Position numbers and translations under genes: made by a program
The notes under the pieces: generated by a model
The model's input: only the letters and a program-made list of their open reading frames with translations
The model's database searches: none
What the model was told of the DNA's origin: nothing
In this document: positions 1 to 8,292 of the stretch, piece after piece
Layout: each line of letters opens with the position of its first letter
Position numbering within the stretch: position 1 is the first letter of the stretch
Source of the DNA: JACPVF01 sp964502095
GTDB lineage: Bacteria > Chloroflexota > Anaerolineae > Anaerolineales > Villigracilaceae
Length of the DNA: 64,000 nucleotides
Assembly: GCA_964502095.1 (NCBI GenBank)
Contig: CAZCUF010000005.1
Coordinates: 166,531 to 230,530, forward strand
Reading direction: 5' to 3'

Positions 1-741
1 ATTCTGGATTTTGCCGAAAAACCGAAGGAATCCGCAATCCAGAAAAAATTCGTGAGCCGCAAGGATAAGAAGCGGCCGTTCCTCGGTTCGATGGGTATCT
101 ATCTTTTCAATACGCAAGTGTTGATCGACTTGTTGACGTATCATCCACGCCACGATGATTTCGGCAGTGACATTATTCCCGAGGCGATTCACTCGCACAA
201 CGTCTTCGGCTTCGACTTCGATGGATATTGGCGCGACATCGGGACGATCCGCGCCTTTTACGAGACCAGCCTGGAATTGACCTCCTCGAACGCCGAGTTC
301 AATTTCTACGATTCGAAACTGCCCATTTATACCCATCCGCGTTTCCTGCCGGGCTCGGCTGTGGATGGCAGTAAACTGGAGGAGGTCATGATCGCGGAAG
401 GCTGTCGTATCCGGCGCGCGGAAATCACTCATTCCATTGTGGGGATTCGCAGTCAGGTGGCTTCCGGCAGTGTGATCAAAGACAGTATTCTCATGGGCGC
501 GGACTATTACGATATAGAGGCCCGCCGCCGCAATATTCCAATCGGCGTGGGACCGAATTGTTATATCGAGGGCGCGATTCTGGATAAGAACGTCCGCCTC
601 GGCGAGGGCGTTGTCATCCGCCCATTCCCGCGCGAGCGCGATATGGATCGCGAAACCTGGTTCGTGCGCGACGGCATTGTGATCATTCCGAAGGATGCCG
701 AAATTCCTGCCGGTACGCACATTGTGCCGGAAGAAGTATAA
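1..741 (+). CDS. glgC: Glucose-1-phosphate adenylyltransferase, 5'-truncated
   Basis: Only the C-terminal 246 residues are in the window; the reading frame is open from base 1, so the gene starts upstream. The enzyme makes ADP-glucose from glucose-1-phosphate and ATP for glycogen synthesis. The visible part holds the end of the nucleotidyltransferase domain, with the family signature GYWRDIGTIRAFYE, where the substrate-binding region normally lies. The left-handed beta-helix of hexapeptide repeats follows (SIVGIRSQVASGSVIKDSILMGADYY, then GVGPNCYIEGAILDKNVRLGEGVVI) and the typical C-terminal stretch ending EIPAGTHIV. GTG at base 52 is an internal codon, not a start. Family assignment is firm from the C-terminal signature; allosteric properties cannot be judged without the N-terminus. 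Confidence 0.9.
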   Translation: MLDFAEKPKESAIQKKFVSRKDKKRPFLGSMGIYLFNTQVLIDLLTYHPRHDDFGSDIIPEAIHSHNVFGFDFDGYWRDIGTIRAFYETSLELTSSNAEFNFYDSKLPIYTHPRFLPGSAVDGSKLEEVMIAEGCRIRRAEITHSIVGIRSQVASGSVIKDSILMGADYYDIEARRRNIPIGVGPNCYIEGAILDKNVRLGEGVVIRPFPRERDMDRETWFVRDGIVIIPKDAEIPAGTHIVPEEV

Positions 742-776
742 TGGCCGCCACTCACAAACCTGTGAAGCGGTTCAGC

Positions 777-805
777 TTGACAGGCGAAATAACATTCATT
801 AAACT
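777..805 (+). promoter_or_regulatory. Promoter of the Mn-riboswitch/ATPase transcript
   Basis: TTGACA at 777-782, a 17-bp spacer, and TAAACT at 800-805. The predicted start near 811-812 falls at the first base of the riboswitch P1 helix, which supports both calls. The same two hexamers with the same spacing occur before the SAM-I riboswitch at 50170-50198. Confidence 0.75.
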
Positions 806-810
806 AGTCT

Positions 811-920
811 TTGGCGGGGAGTAGCCGCCTGTTTCCCCCGACAGGATGGATTGTCGTCATCCCATTGGCTCAAAGGCCATCGGCAATCCGTGCGCTTCGT
901 TGGCGTTGGCAAGACCACCA
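811..920 (+). promoter_or_regulatory. yybP-ykoY (Mn2+) riboswitch aptamer
   Basis: The segment carries the conserved blocks of this class in order: GGGGAGTAGC at 817-826, a GTCGTCATCCC block at 853-863, a GGC...GCC hairpin at 866-878, and GTTGGCAAGACC at 905-916. Known members bind Mn2+ and are often found upstream of P-type ATPases and Mn exporters. P1 can form between TGGCGG near 812-817 and CCACCA at 915-920 with one mismatch. That 3' strand is also the 5' arm of the terminator at 913-936, so ligand-stabilised P1 would block termination, giving an ON switch. The class is recognised from sequence; the ON mechanism is inferred. Confidence 0.85.
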
Positions 921-942
921 CAAAAGCGTGGTGGTCTTTTTT
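913..942 (+). terminator. Riboswitch expression-platform terminator
   Basis: Perfect 9-bp stem, GACCACCAC (913-921) with GTGGTGGTC (928-936), six-base loop, then six T (937-942). It overlaps the 3' strand of riboswitch P1, the usual arrangement of a transcriptional switch. Confidence 0.85.
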
Positions 943-985
943 GTTAACACTGCGCCTTGCATCATATTTTGATGGGAAGGTTTTT

Positions 986-3901
986 ATGGCAAACGAAACG
1001 AACGGGAACCGCGCCGGCCTGCCCGAATGGGAATGGTATGCGCTAAAGACGGAACAGGTGCTGGGTTATCTCGAAGTCCAGGCAGACGGTTTGACTTCCC
1101 AGGAAGCCGCCCGCCGCTTGGCGGAATATGGGGAGAATCAACTGCAAGAGTCGCCGCGAACCACTTTTCTCCAAATGCTGTGGGAACAATTGAATAGTTT
1201 TGTTGTGATTCTTCTGCTTGTGGCCTCGGCTGTTTCGGCCCTGCTCGGAGACTACGTGGAAGCGGCCGCCATCATGGCCATTGTGGTGCTGAACGCCGTG
1301 CTCGGAATTTTTCAGGAGCAGCGCGCTGAGGAGGCGTTGGCCGCATTGAAAAAACTGGCCGCGCCCGATGCACACGTTTTGCGTGATGGGCATCGTCTGG
1401 CGGTGCCGGCCCGGGAATTGGTGCCTGGTGACATTGTCTTTTTGGAAGCGGGAAATTATATCCCGGCGGATGTGCGTTTGCTGGAAGCGGTTAATTTACG
1501 CATTGACGAATCTTCTCTCACCGGCGAATCTCAATCCGCGCACAAGAACGCCGCCACCGTGTTGGAGAAGAATGTGCCGCTTGGCGACCGAAAGAACACG
1601 GCCTTCATGGGCACTCTGGTTTCTTATGGGCGCGGACGCGGCGTGGTCGTCAGCACGGGAATGCGCACCCAGCTTGGATTGATCGCCTCGATGCTGCAAA
1701 ATGTGGATGTGGAGGAAACGCCTCTGCAACGCCGGCTCGATGAACTGGGCCGAACGTTGAGCATCGGTTCGCTGGCGCTGGTGGCGATCGTGTTCATTGT
1801 GGCGCTGATCAACTATACCGACATCAATAACCTATTCACCGGCCCGCTGGCGTATTTGCAGGAAAACGCAAAAGAGATCACGGATGTCTTTATCATCGCG
1901 GTCAGCCTGGCGATTGCCGCCGTGCCGGAAGGCCTGCCTGCGGTAGTGACCATCAGCCTGGCGCTCGGCATGCGCGAGATGATCAACCGCCACGCACTCA
2001 TCCGCAAATTGTCCTCCGTTGAGACGCTGGGTTCGGCCACCATGATCTGTTCCGATAAAACCGGCACATTGACGCAAAACGAAATGACGGTGACGCGCGT
2101 TTGGGCCGCGGGTCAATTCTTCGATGTGACCGGAACGGGTTACGTTCCCGAAGGAGAATTCCTCGTGAATGGCAGGCCGGTGAGTCTGGGAGATTATCCC
2201 GCCGCACTCACCACCTTGTGGCTGGGTGTGTTGAACAACGATGCAGAGATCGAAACCACCGGCGCGGGTGAAGGCGGTCAGACTTATCGTATCGTTGGCG
2301 ACCCAACTGAAGGCGCTCTGCTCGTGGCCGCCTCGAAAGCGGGCGCCTATCATGTGGCATTGGACGCGGCCTATCCGCGTGAGAACGAAGTGCCCTTTGA
2401 CTCTGAACGCAAGCGCATGATTACAATTCACGATGTGCATGAACCCAGCCCGGGCGATCTCTCGCCGTTCTACGATGAAGCGCAAAAAGACTGGGATGTG
2501 ATTGCGCTCAAAGGCGCGCCCGATATTGTGCTTGGACTCTGCACGCGCTATCAGACCATGGACGATGAGTCTCAGCCGCTGGATAGCGCGATGCGCGGGG
2601 AGATTATGAAGGCCAATGACTTGATGGCGCAGGATGCACTGCGCGTGCTCGGCCTGGCTTATCGCGTGGTGAAGGATGTTCCCGATAATTTCGAGAAGAT
2701 CGATACCCGCGAACTGGAACATGACCTGGTCTTTGTGGGCCTGATCGGCATGATCGACCCGCCGCGTATGGAAGTGGCTCCCGCGCTCGACCGCGCCCGC
2801 CAGGCGGGCATTCATACGGTAATGATCACGGGCGATTATCCCGACACCGCACGCGCCATCGCTCAATCCATCGGCCTGATGAAATACAGGAAGAATGTTC
2901 TCACGGGGATGGAATTGGATAAGATGACCGACGAGGAATTGAAAAAGATCATCCCCGATACGGCCGTCTTCGCCCGCGTCTCGCCGGAACATAAATTACG
3001 CATCGTGGACGCTTTGCAGGCCAACGATGAAGTAGTGGCCATGACCGGCGACGGAGTCAACGACGCGCCCGCCATCAAACGCGCCGATATCGGCGTGGCC
3101 ATGGGCATCACCGGCACCGATGTGGCCAAGGAAACGGCCGACATGGTGCTGACCGACGACAACTATGCCAGCATTGTGGCGGCGGTGGAACAGGGCCGCG
3201 TCATTTATTCGAACATTCGCAAGTTTGTGTTCTTTCTGCTGTCCTCGAATGTGACCGAGATCATGGTCATCTTCCTCGCCACGCTGGCAGGCCTGCCCGC
3301 GCCCCTGACCGCTATTCAATTGCTGTGGTTGAACTTGATCACAGACGGCGCGCCGGCTTTGGCCTTGGCCATGGAAAAAGGCGATCCCGATATTATGGAA
3401 CGCAAGCCGCGTTCGAAACGAGAATCGATTATCAACCGTACGATGGGGCTTGGGATTTTCATCCAAACGATTGCACAGACCAGCGCGGTATTGCTTGCCT
3501 TTGGGTTGGGCCTGCTTTGGCACTTGCAAGCCAATGTTCAGGTTGTCGGCAATCCGTTATTGTTCGTGCTCCATTACGATTGGCGCGGTCTGGATGTGCA
3601 AACCGCCGAAACAATGGCCTTTGCCACACTGTCTTTGTGTGAACTATTCCGCGCTTACACGGTTCGCTCGGAACGCACTTCGATCTTCAAGATCGGCATA
3701 TTCTCGAACCCGTGGATGCAGTTCGCGGTGGGCGCTTCGATCTTCCTAATGTTCATTGTGACCGCGGTGCCGTTCCTGCGCCCGATCTTCAACACCCATT
3801 TCCCCTCATTGCGCGAATGGAGTACGATTGTTGGCCTGGCGCTTGTCCCCGCTGTCGCTGAGGAGATTACGAAATTCTTTTTGCGGAGAGGCAAGGCATA
3901 G
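986..3901 (+). CDS. Type IIA P-type cation ATPase (Ca2+/Mn2+ pump)
   Basis: A 971-residue membrane pump that should export Ca2+ and/or Mn2+ using ATP. Visible landmarks: cation-ATPase N domain at the start; actuator motif TGES at 179-182; M4 PEGLPAVVT; phosphorylation site DKTGTLT with Asp357; hinge TGDGVND at 687-693; M5 SSNVTEI with the site-I glutamate; M6 NLITDG with Asn783 and Asp787; a glutamate in M8 (LCELFRAY). These match SERCA-type ion sites. ATG 986 is chosen because GGGAAGG precedes it and the longer open frame (from 851) runs through the riboswitch and terminator. The Mn2+ riboswitch upstream suggests that Mn2+ export is a main job. The exact metal preference is inferred from that leader, not from residues. 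Confidence 0.93.
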   Translation: MANETNGNRAGLPEWEWYALKTEQVLGYLEVQADGLTSQEAARRLAEYGENQLQESPRTTFLQMLWEQLNSFVVILLLVASAVSALLGDYVEAAAIMAIVVLNAVLGIFQEQRAEEALAALKKLAAPDAHVLRDGHRLAVPARELVPGDIVFLEAGNYIPADVRLLEAVNLRIDESSLTGESQSAHKNAATVLEKNVPLGDRKNTAFMGTLVSYGRGRGVVVSTGMRTQLGLIASMLQNVDVEETPLQRRLDELGRTLSIGSLALVAIVFIVALINYTDINNLFTGPLAYLQENAKEITDVFIIAVSLAIAAVPEGLPAVVTISLALGMREMINRHALIRKLSSVETLGSATMICSDKTGTLTQNEMTVTRVWAAGQFFDVTGTGYVPEGEFLVNGRPVSLGDYPAALTTLWLGVLNNDAEIETTGAGEGGQTYRIVGDPTEGALLVAASKAGAYHVALDAAYPRENEVPFDSERKRMITIHDVHEPSPGDLSPFYDEAQKDWDVIALKGAPDIVLGLCTRYQTMDDESQPLDSAMRGEIMKANDLMAQDALRVLGLAYRVVKDVPDNFEKIDTRELEHDLVFVGLIGMIDPPRMEVAPALDRARQAGIHTVMITGDYPDTARAIAQSIGLMKYRKNVLTGMELDKMTDEELKKIIPDTAVFARVSPEHKLRIVDALQANDEVVAMTGDGVNDAPAIKRADIGVAMGITGTDVAKETADMVLTDDNYASIVAAVEQGRVIYSNIRKFVFFLLSSNVTEIMVIFLATLAGLPAPLTAIQLLWLNLITDGAPALALAMEKGDPDIMERKPRSKRESIINRTMGLGIFIQTIAQTSAVLLAFGLGLLWHLQANVQVVGNPLLFVLHYDWRGLDVQTAETMAFATLSLCELFRAYTVRSERTSIFKIGIFSNPWMQFAVGASIFLMFIVTAVPFLRPIFNTHFPSLREWSTIVGLALVPAVAEEITKFFLRRGKA

Positions 3902-4105
3902 ATTTTTCCAGCCACCTGACAGTTTGTTCCAAATATGTTTCGTTGGTTGAGTAGGCGGTGCCCGTCCGCCGTATCGAAACCAACGAGAAGCATAAAGTAT
4001 AGGGATTTGTGGTTTCGATACGCCCTTCGCCAGCGCTTCGGGCTACTCAACCACCTCTCGATTAGAAACTGTCAGGTAGGCATAGATTTTTTGGATACCT
4101 GACCG
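3895..4105. repeat. Inverted doublet of palindromic repeats flanked by direct repeats
   Basis: Two elements with ends GGTTGAGTAG...CGTATCGAAACC lie head to head: one on plus at 3945-3981, one on minus at 4011-4052, each able to fold on itself. A 12-base inverted pair (ACCTGACAGTTT 3914-3925, AAACTGTCAGGT 4066-4077) encloses them. The block is bounded by a near-direct repeat, GGCATAGATTTTT near 3895 and again near 4079. The left copy includes the ATPase stop codon. This resembles a REP/BIME-type doublet or small MITE; no coding capacity is seen in the 275 bases between the ATPase and dnaE. Confidence 0.7.
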
Positions 4106-4133
4106 CGGCGCAGTGCGCCCGAAAAATGCAAAC

Positions 4134-4164
4134 AAAAAGACGAACCGATTCGGTTCGTCTTTTT
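4134..4164. terminator. Bidirectional terminator of dnaE and the ATPase
   Basis: Perfect 15-bp arms: AAAAAGACGAACCGA at 4134-4148 and its complement at 4150-4164, so either strand ends in a U-tract. It sits 12 bases after the dnaE stop codon on the minus strand. Confidence 0.9.
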
Positions 4165-4176
4165 GATCTATCTCGT

Positions 4177-7100
4177 TTACTGAAAAGTAATCGGCTCGAC
4201 CCGCCAGGTTTCTTCGCCCACCACTTTTTTCAGGCGTTCGAGTAATTCGGGGCAGATCCGAGTCGTATCGCTTGGAAAATCGATCAAATGGCCCTTGCCC
4301 ATTTCGAAAATCTGGAACGAGAATCGGTCGCGGCCGTGGAACGAGATCAGCGTGCCGTACACGGCCTTAATGCGGCGTTTATCGAGTTCGCCCTCGCCGG
4401 TGGGACGCAGGATCACGGTGATCTGTTGCGGCGGATGTTCGCGGTCCTCGGTCTGTGCAAGGGGCACGTATAAAGAGGGAGGCAGACGCGGCTCCGGCGT
4501 TTCATATACACTCTCGACGACAGGAGTCAACCCGGCTACTTCGCTTTGATGTTTCTCCCTCTCGTTCGTGATCGGACTTGAAGCTGGTTCCGTTTCCTCT
4601 GGCTCGGATTCAACCGATGGTATTTCCTCGCGCGGCGGCGCGATGGTTTCATTTGTTTTGAATTTCGGTTCGGGGCGCGCCGCGATCTGATTGGCTTCGA
4701 AGGAAGGCTGCCATTCGTTTTCCCAATCGGGCGGGAAGTTATCGGGCGGAGGCGGCATATCGTCGTAAGAAGGCGCGGATTCGGCCACTTGTTTAACGGG
4801 CCTCATGTTCGGCGCGGATGGAGTCGCTTTGGCGGAGGCAGGTTTGGGTGCGGAAGGGGAAGCGTTTGGGCGGCGCGGCGATTCCGTTTCGGTGCGCGGT
4901 TTCAAAGCCGCCGGAGGCGCCGGTACTTTATCCGCCGACTCGAGATATTTGAATTCGGTCTTGACCGCGTCCACCAAAATCTTCGGCGGTGTGGATTGCG
5001 CGTCCACTTTGCCCTCGATCAAAACGATCCGCCCCACTTCCAAAAGCGGCTGGCATCGAGTCCATGTGCGCGGGAAGAGCACCAGTTCGATAATGCCTTG
5101 GATATCTTCGAGCGAGACAAAGCCCATCGGCTTGCCGGTTTTCGTGACGTAGGGCCGAATGTTCGAAACGAGACCGGCCACGCGCACTTTCTCTTCGTGC
5201 TGGGCCTCGGCGAGCTGGCCCGAGAAATATGAGACCAATTTGGCAAGCGTGGCTTGATGCTCGGAAAGCGGATGATCCGAGATGTATAAACCGATCAGCT
5301 CGCGCTCCCAATTGAGCATCTCGCGTTTTTCGATGTTCGAATTTTTGATGAGGCGAATCTGATCGGTTACGCCCATGGTTTCGCCGAAGAGCGACATTTG
5401 TCCCGCGTCGGCGGCGCGGAAGTGGCTGGCGCTGGCGGCAGTGATGATCTCGAGCGAATCGAGCAATGCGCCGCGCTCGCCGAACGAATCCAGCGCGCCG
5501 ACTTTGATCAGACACTCCAGCGAGCGCTTGCCGACTGTGCGCAGGTCCACACGGCGGGCGAAATCGTTCAAATCCTTGAAGCGCGCTTCTTTGCGCGCCG
5601 CGATGATCGGCACAACGGCATTCTCGCCGACATTTTTGATGGCGCCGAAGCCGAAGCGGATCGAGGGCTTTCCGTCCAGGTCTTCGATTGTGAAATCCCA
5701 TTCGGAGGCGTTCACGTCCGGGGCCAGCACAGGCACGCCCATACTGCGCGCGTCGGCGATGTAAAGCGCGATCTTTTCGGTCTCGTTGCGCGTGACCGAC
5801 ATCAACGCGCTCATGTATTCCGCCGGATAATGCGCTTTGAGGAAGGCGGTCTGCACGGCGATCACGCCGTAATCCGCGGCGTGGGATTTGTTGAAGCCGT
5901 AGCGCGCGAACTCTTCCCAGTCCGAGAAGATCAATTCGGCGGTTCCTGCGGGCATGCCTTTCCTGCTGGCGCCCTCCACAAATTTATGACGGTGCTTTTG
6001 AATCTTATCGGCGATCTTTTTCGAGATCGCCTTGCGCAAGTCATCGGCTTCGGACTGAGTGTAACCCGCCAACTGCACGGCGGCGTTCATCAGCTGTTCC
6101 TGATAGACCGGAATCCCGTACGTATCCTGAAAGATCGGGCGCAGGACCTCGTCACGATAGCCCACTTCGGATTCGCCGTGCATGCGCGCGATGTAATCGG
6201 GGATGAACTGCATTGGGCCGGGACGATAGAGCGCCACCATGGCGATGACATGATCCAGCGTGCGCGGTTTCATCTGAACCAGGTAGCGCGTCATGCCGCC
6301 GCCCTCGAGCTGGAAGATGCCCAGCGTCTGTCCGTTGCCCATCAGTTCGTAGGCTTTGGGATCGTCGAGCGGGATGTTGGTGAGATCGAATTTGACGTTA
6401 TGCCGCTGTTCGATCAACGCGCAAGCGCGCGCCATCACGGAAAGCGTCGCCAGCCCGAGGAAATCCACCTTCAACATGCCCAGCGATTCGAGAATGCCCA
6501 TTTCGAATTGTGTAACGGTTTTGATGGGCGTTTCTTCCGAGTTGGAAGTCGGGCGGTGCAGAGGCAGATACTCGGTCAGCGGTTTATCGGAGATGACCAC
6601 GCCTGCGGCATGCGTTCCCGCGTTGCGCACCGTGCCTTCCATTTGCGCGGCAGTGTCGATCAGCTCGTGAATGTGCGGCGTGTTATTGTAAATCTCCTTG
6701 AATTCGGGAACGGCGAGCGCATCTTCCATGGTGGTGGTGCGGCCCGAAACGAACGGCACCAGTTTGGCTACGCGGTCCACTTCGGGCAGGGGAATATCCA
6801 TCACGCGCGCCACATCGCGCAGGGCGGCTTTCGTGCCCATCGTTCCAAACGTGATGATCTGCGCTACTTTATTGTCGCCGTATTTTTTCGCACAATATTC
6901 GAGCATCTCGGCGCGGCGGTCGTCGCGGAAGTCGAGGTCGATATCGGGCATCGAAATGCGCCCCGGATTCAGAAAACGTTCGAAGATGAGATTATGTTCG
7001 AGCGGGTCGACCATCGTAATGTCCAATGTGAACGCCACGATGGAACCGGCCGCCGAGCCGCGCGCGTTGAACCAAATCCCGCCTGCGCGCGCGTGACGGC

Positions 7101-8133
7101 ACAGATCCCACACGATCAGGAAGTACGCGTCGAATCCCATTTTGTGGATGACGCTTAATTCGTAATCGAGTCTCTCGCGGACTTGAGGGCTGGTCGAGCG
7201 ATCCTGATAGCGCCGCCGCGCCCCGTCTTCGCACAGATGACGCAGATAGGTCTCGGCGGTGAATCCCTCCGGAACGGGGAATTCGGGCAAATGGTAGCCC
7301 TTGAACGACAAATCCACATTACAGCGTTCGGCGATGAGCAATGTGTTGCTCAAGGATTCGGGCACCTCGGCAAATAAGGCCGCCATTTCCTGCGGTGTGC
7401 GCAGATAATAAGAGTTATCCGTCATGCGCATGCGTTCGGGGTCGGTAAGCACGGAATTGGTCTGGATCGCCAGTAGAATATCCTGCAGGCGCGCGTCGTC
7501 CTGATTGATGTAATGCACGTCGTTGGTGGCAACATACTTGGCCGAATAGCGCGTGCCCATCTCCAACAGTTTGCGATTAAGTTCGGTGATCTCTTTGATA
7601 TTATGTTGTTGCAGTTCAACGAAGAAACGATCCGGCCCGAAGACATCGTAATACCAGTTCATACGCCGGACGGCTTCCTGAGGGTTTTCATCCAGCAGAG
7701 CGCGCGGGATTTCAGCCGACATACAGCCCGAAGTGCAGATTAGGCCTGCGGAGTGCGCGGCCAGATATTCGCGGTCGATGCGCGGATAATAGTAGAAGCC
7801 GTTCAACTGCGCATCGGAGGCGATCTGTAACAGGTTTTTGTAGCCAGTCTCGTTTTCGGCCAGCAGTAACAGGTGGTAGGAGGAACGGTCGAGCTTGGAA
7901 TCGCGGTCGGTCATGCCGCGCGCAGATAGATACGCTTCCAGGCCGATGATGGGTTTGACTCCCGCCTCTGTAGCCGCCTTGTAAAAATCGATCACCCCAA
8001 ACATTGTGCCGTGGTCTGTGATGGCAACCGCCGGCATATCCATTTCCTTGACACGCTTGATCAGCTTCTTGATGTTCGAGAAACCGTCGAGCAGGGAATA
8101 TTCCGTGTGAACGTGGAGATGGGCGAAGGACAT
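4177..8133 (-). CDS. dnaE: DNA polymerase III alpha subunit
   Basis: Replicative polymerase catalytic subunit, 1318 residues. Order seen: PHP domain beginning HLHVHTEYSLLDG (residues 5-17); C-family polymerase palm with PDIDLDF near 396-402 carrying catalytic aspartates; finger and helix-hairpin-helix region (KRSLECLIKVGALDSFG); OB-fold VRVAGLVSNIRPYVTK. A long Pro/Ala/Glu-rich low-complexity linker then separates the OB-fold from a short C-terminal domain ending WRVEPITFQ. That linker, about 200 residues, makes it longer than the E. coli protein (1160). Start ATG at 8133 is chosen because MSFAHLHVHTEYS is the family N-terminus and a TATAAT lies 12 bases upstream, inside the longer open frame. 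DnaE type rather than PolC: no inserted exonuclease domain. Confidence 0.96.
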   Translation of the reverse strand: MSFAHLHVHTEYSLLDGFSNIKKLIKRVKEMDMPAVAITDHGTMFGVIDFYKAATEAGVKPIIGLEAYLSARGMTDRDSKLDRSSYHLLLLAENETGYKNLLQIASDAQLNGFYYYPRIDREYLAAHSAGLICTSGCMSAEIPRALLDENPQEAVRRMNWYYDVFGPDRFFVELQQHNIKEITELNRKLLEMGTRYSAKYVATNDVHYINQDDARLQDILLAIQTNSVLTDPERMRMTDNSYYLRTPQEMAALFAEVPESLSNTLLIAERCNVDLSFKGYHLPEFPVPEGFTAETYLRHLCEDGARRRYQDRSTSPQVRERLDYELSVIHKMGFDAYFLIVWDLCRHARAGGIWFNARGSAAGSIVAFTLDITMVDPLEHNLIFERFLNPGRISMPDIDLDFRDDRRAEMLEYCAKKYGDNKVAQIITFGTMGTKAALRDVARVMDIPLPEVDRVAKLVPFVSGRTTTMEDALAVPEFKEIYNNTPHIHELIDTAAQMEGTVRNAGTHAAGVVISDKPLTEYLPLHRPTSNSEETPIKTVTQFEMGILESLGMLKVDFLGLATLSVMARACALIEQRHNVKFDLTNIPLDDPKAYELMGNGQTLGIFQLEGGGMTRYLVQMKPRTLDHVIAMVALYRPGPMQFIPDYIARMHGESEVGYRDEVLRPIFQDTYGIPVYQEQLMNAAVQLAGYTQSEADDLRKAISKKIADKIQKHRHKFVEGASRKGMPAGTAELIFSDWEEFARYGFNKSHAADYGVIAVQTAFLKAHYPAEYMSALMSVTRNETEKIALYIADARSMGVPVLAPDVNASEWDFTIEDLDGKPSIRFGFGAIKNVGENAVVPIIAARKEARFKDLNDFARRVDLRTVGKRSLECLIKVGALDSFGERGALLDSLEIITAASASHFRAADAGQMSLFGETMGVTDQIRLIKNSNIEKREMLNWERELIGLYISDHPLSEHQATLAKLVSYFSGQLAEAQHEEKVRVAGLVSNIRPYVTKTGKPMGFVSLEDIQGIIELVLFPRTWTRCQPLLEVGRIVLIEGKVDAQSTPPKILVDAVKTEFKYLESADKVPAPPAALKPRTETESPRRPNASPSAPKPASAKATPSAPNMRPVKQVAESAPSYDDMPPPPDNFPPDWENEWQPSFEANQIAARPEPKFKTNETIAPPREEIPSVESEPEETEPASSPITNEREKHQSEVAGLTPVVESVYETPEPRLPPSLYVPLAQTEDREHPPQQITVILRPTGEGELDKRRIKAVYGTLISFHGRDRFSFQIFEMGKGHLIDFPSDTTRICPELLERLKKVVGEETWRVEPITFQ

Positions 8134-8145
8134 GGGCTTGCGAGG

Positions 8146-8151
8146 ATTATA
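8146..8151 (-). promoter_or_regulatory. -10 box for dnaE, probably leaderless
   Basis: Perfect TATAAT on the minus strand, 12 bases before the dnaE ATG. Transcription would begin only a few bases before the start codon, and no Shine-Dalgarno sequence is visible. The -35 region is weak (TTTGG-type). Confidence 0.5.
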
Positions 8152-8264
8152 GCACGCGTGTTCGGGTACCAAACTTAAAAAATCAAAGGCAGTTCGGCAC
8201 AATTTGGTTCGGCGGGTAATTTGTGAGAAGCCGCTGTGAATGAAAGTACCAACAATTGCCCCTC

Positions 8265-8273
8265 TGTTATAAT
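8265..8273 (+). promoter_or_regulatory. Extended -10 promoter of secA
   Basis: TGTTATAAT, an extended -10 (TG-n-TATAAT) at 8265-8273, 19 bases before the secA ATG. No good -35 is seen, as is common for extended -10 promoters. It rules out the upstream in-frame GTG at 8236. Confidence 0.55.
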
Positions 8274-8292
8274 CCTGCCCGAAAGGGACAGA

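Noticed and set aside
851..985. Earlier start for the P-type ATPase
   Set aside because: Would translate through the riboswitch aptamer and terminator; ATG 986 has the RBS and the family N-terminus.
1832..2992. 386-codon minus frame within the P-type ATPase gene
   Set aside because: Antisense shadow; no family signature.
5398..7158. 586-codon open frame on the plus strand within dnaE
   Set aside because: Antisense shadow of dnaE; His/Arg-rich composition typical of reverse-frame reading.
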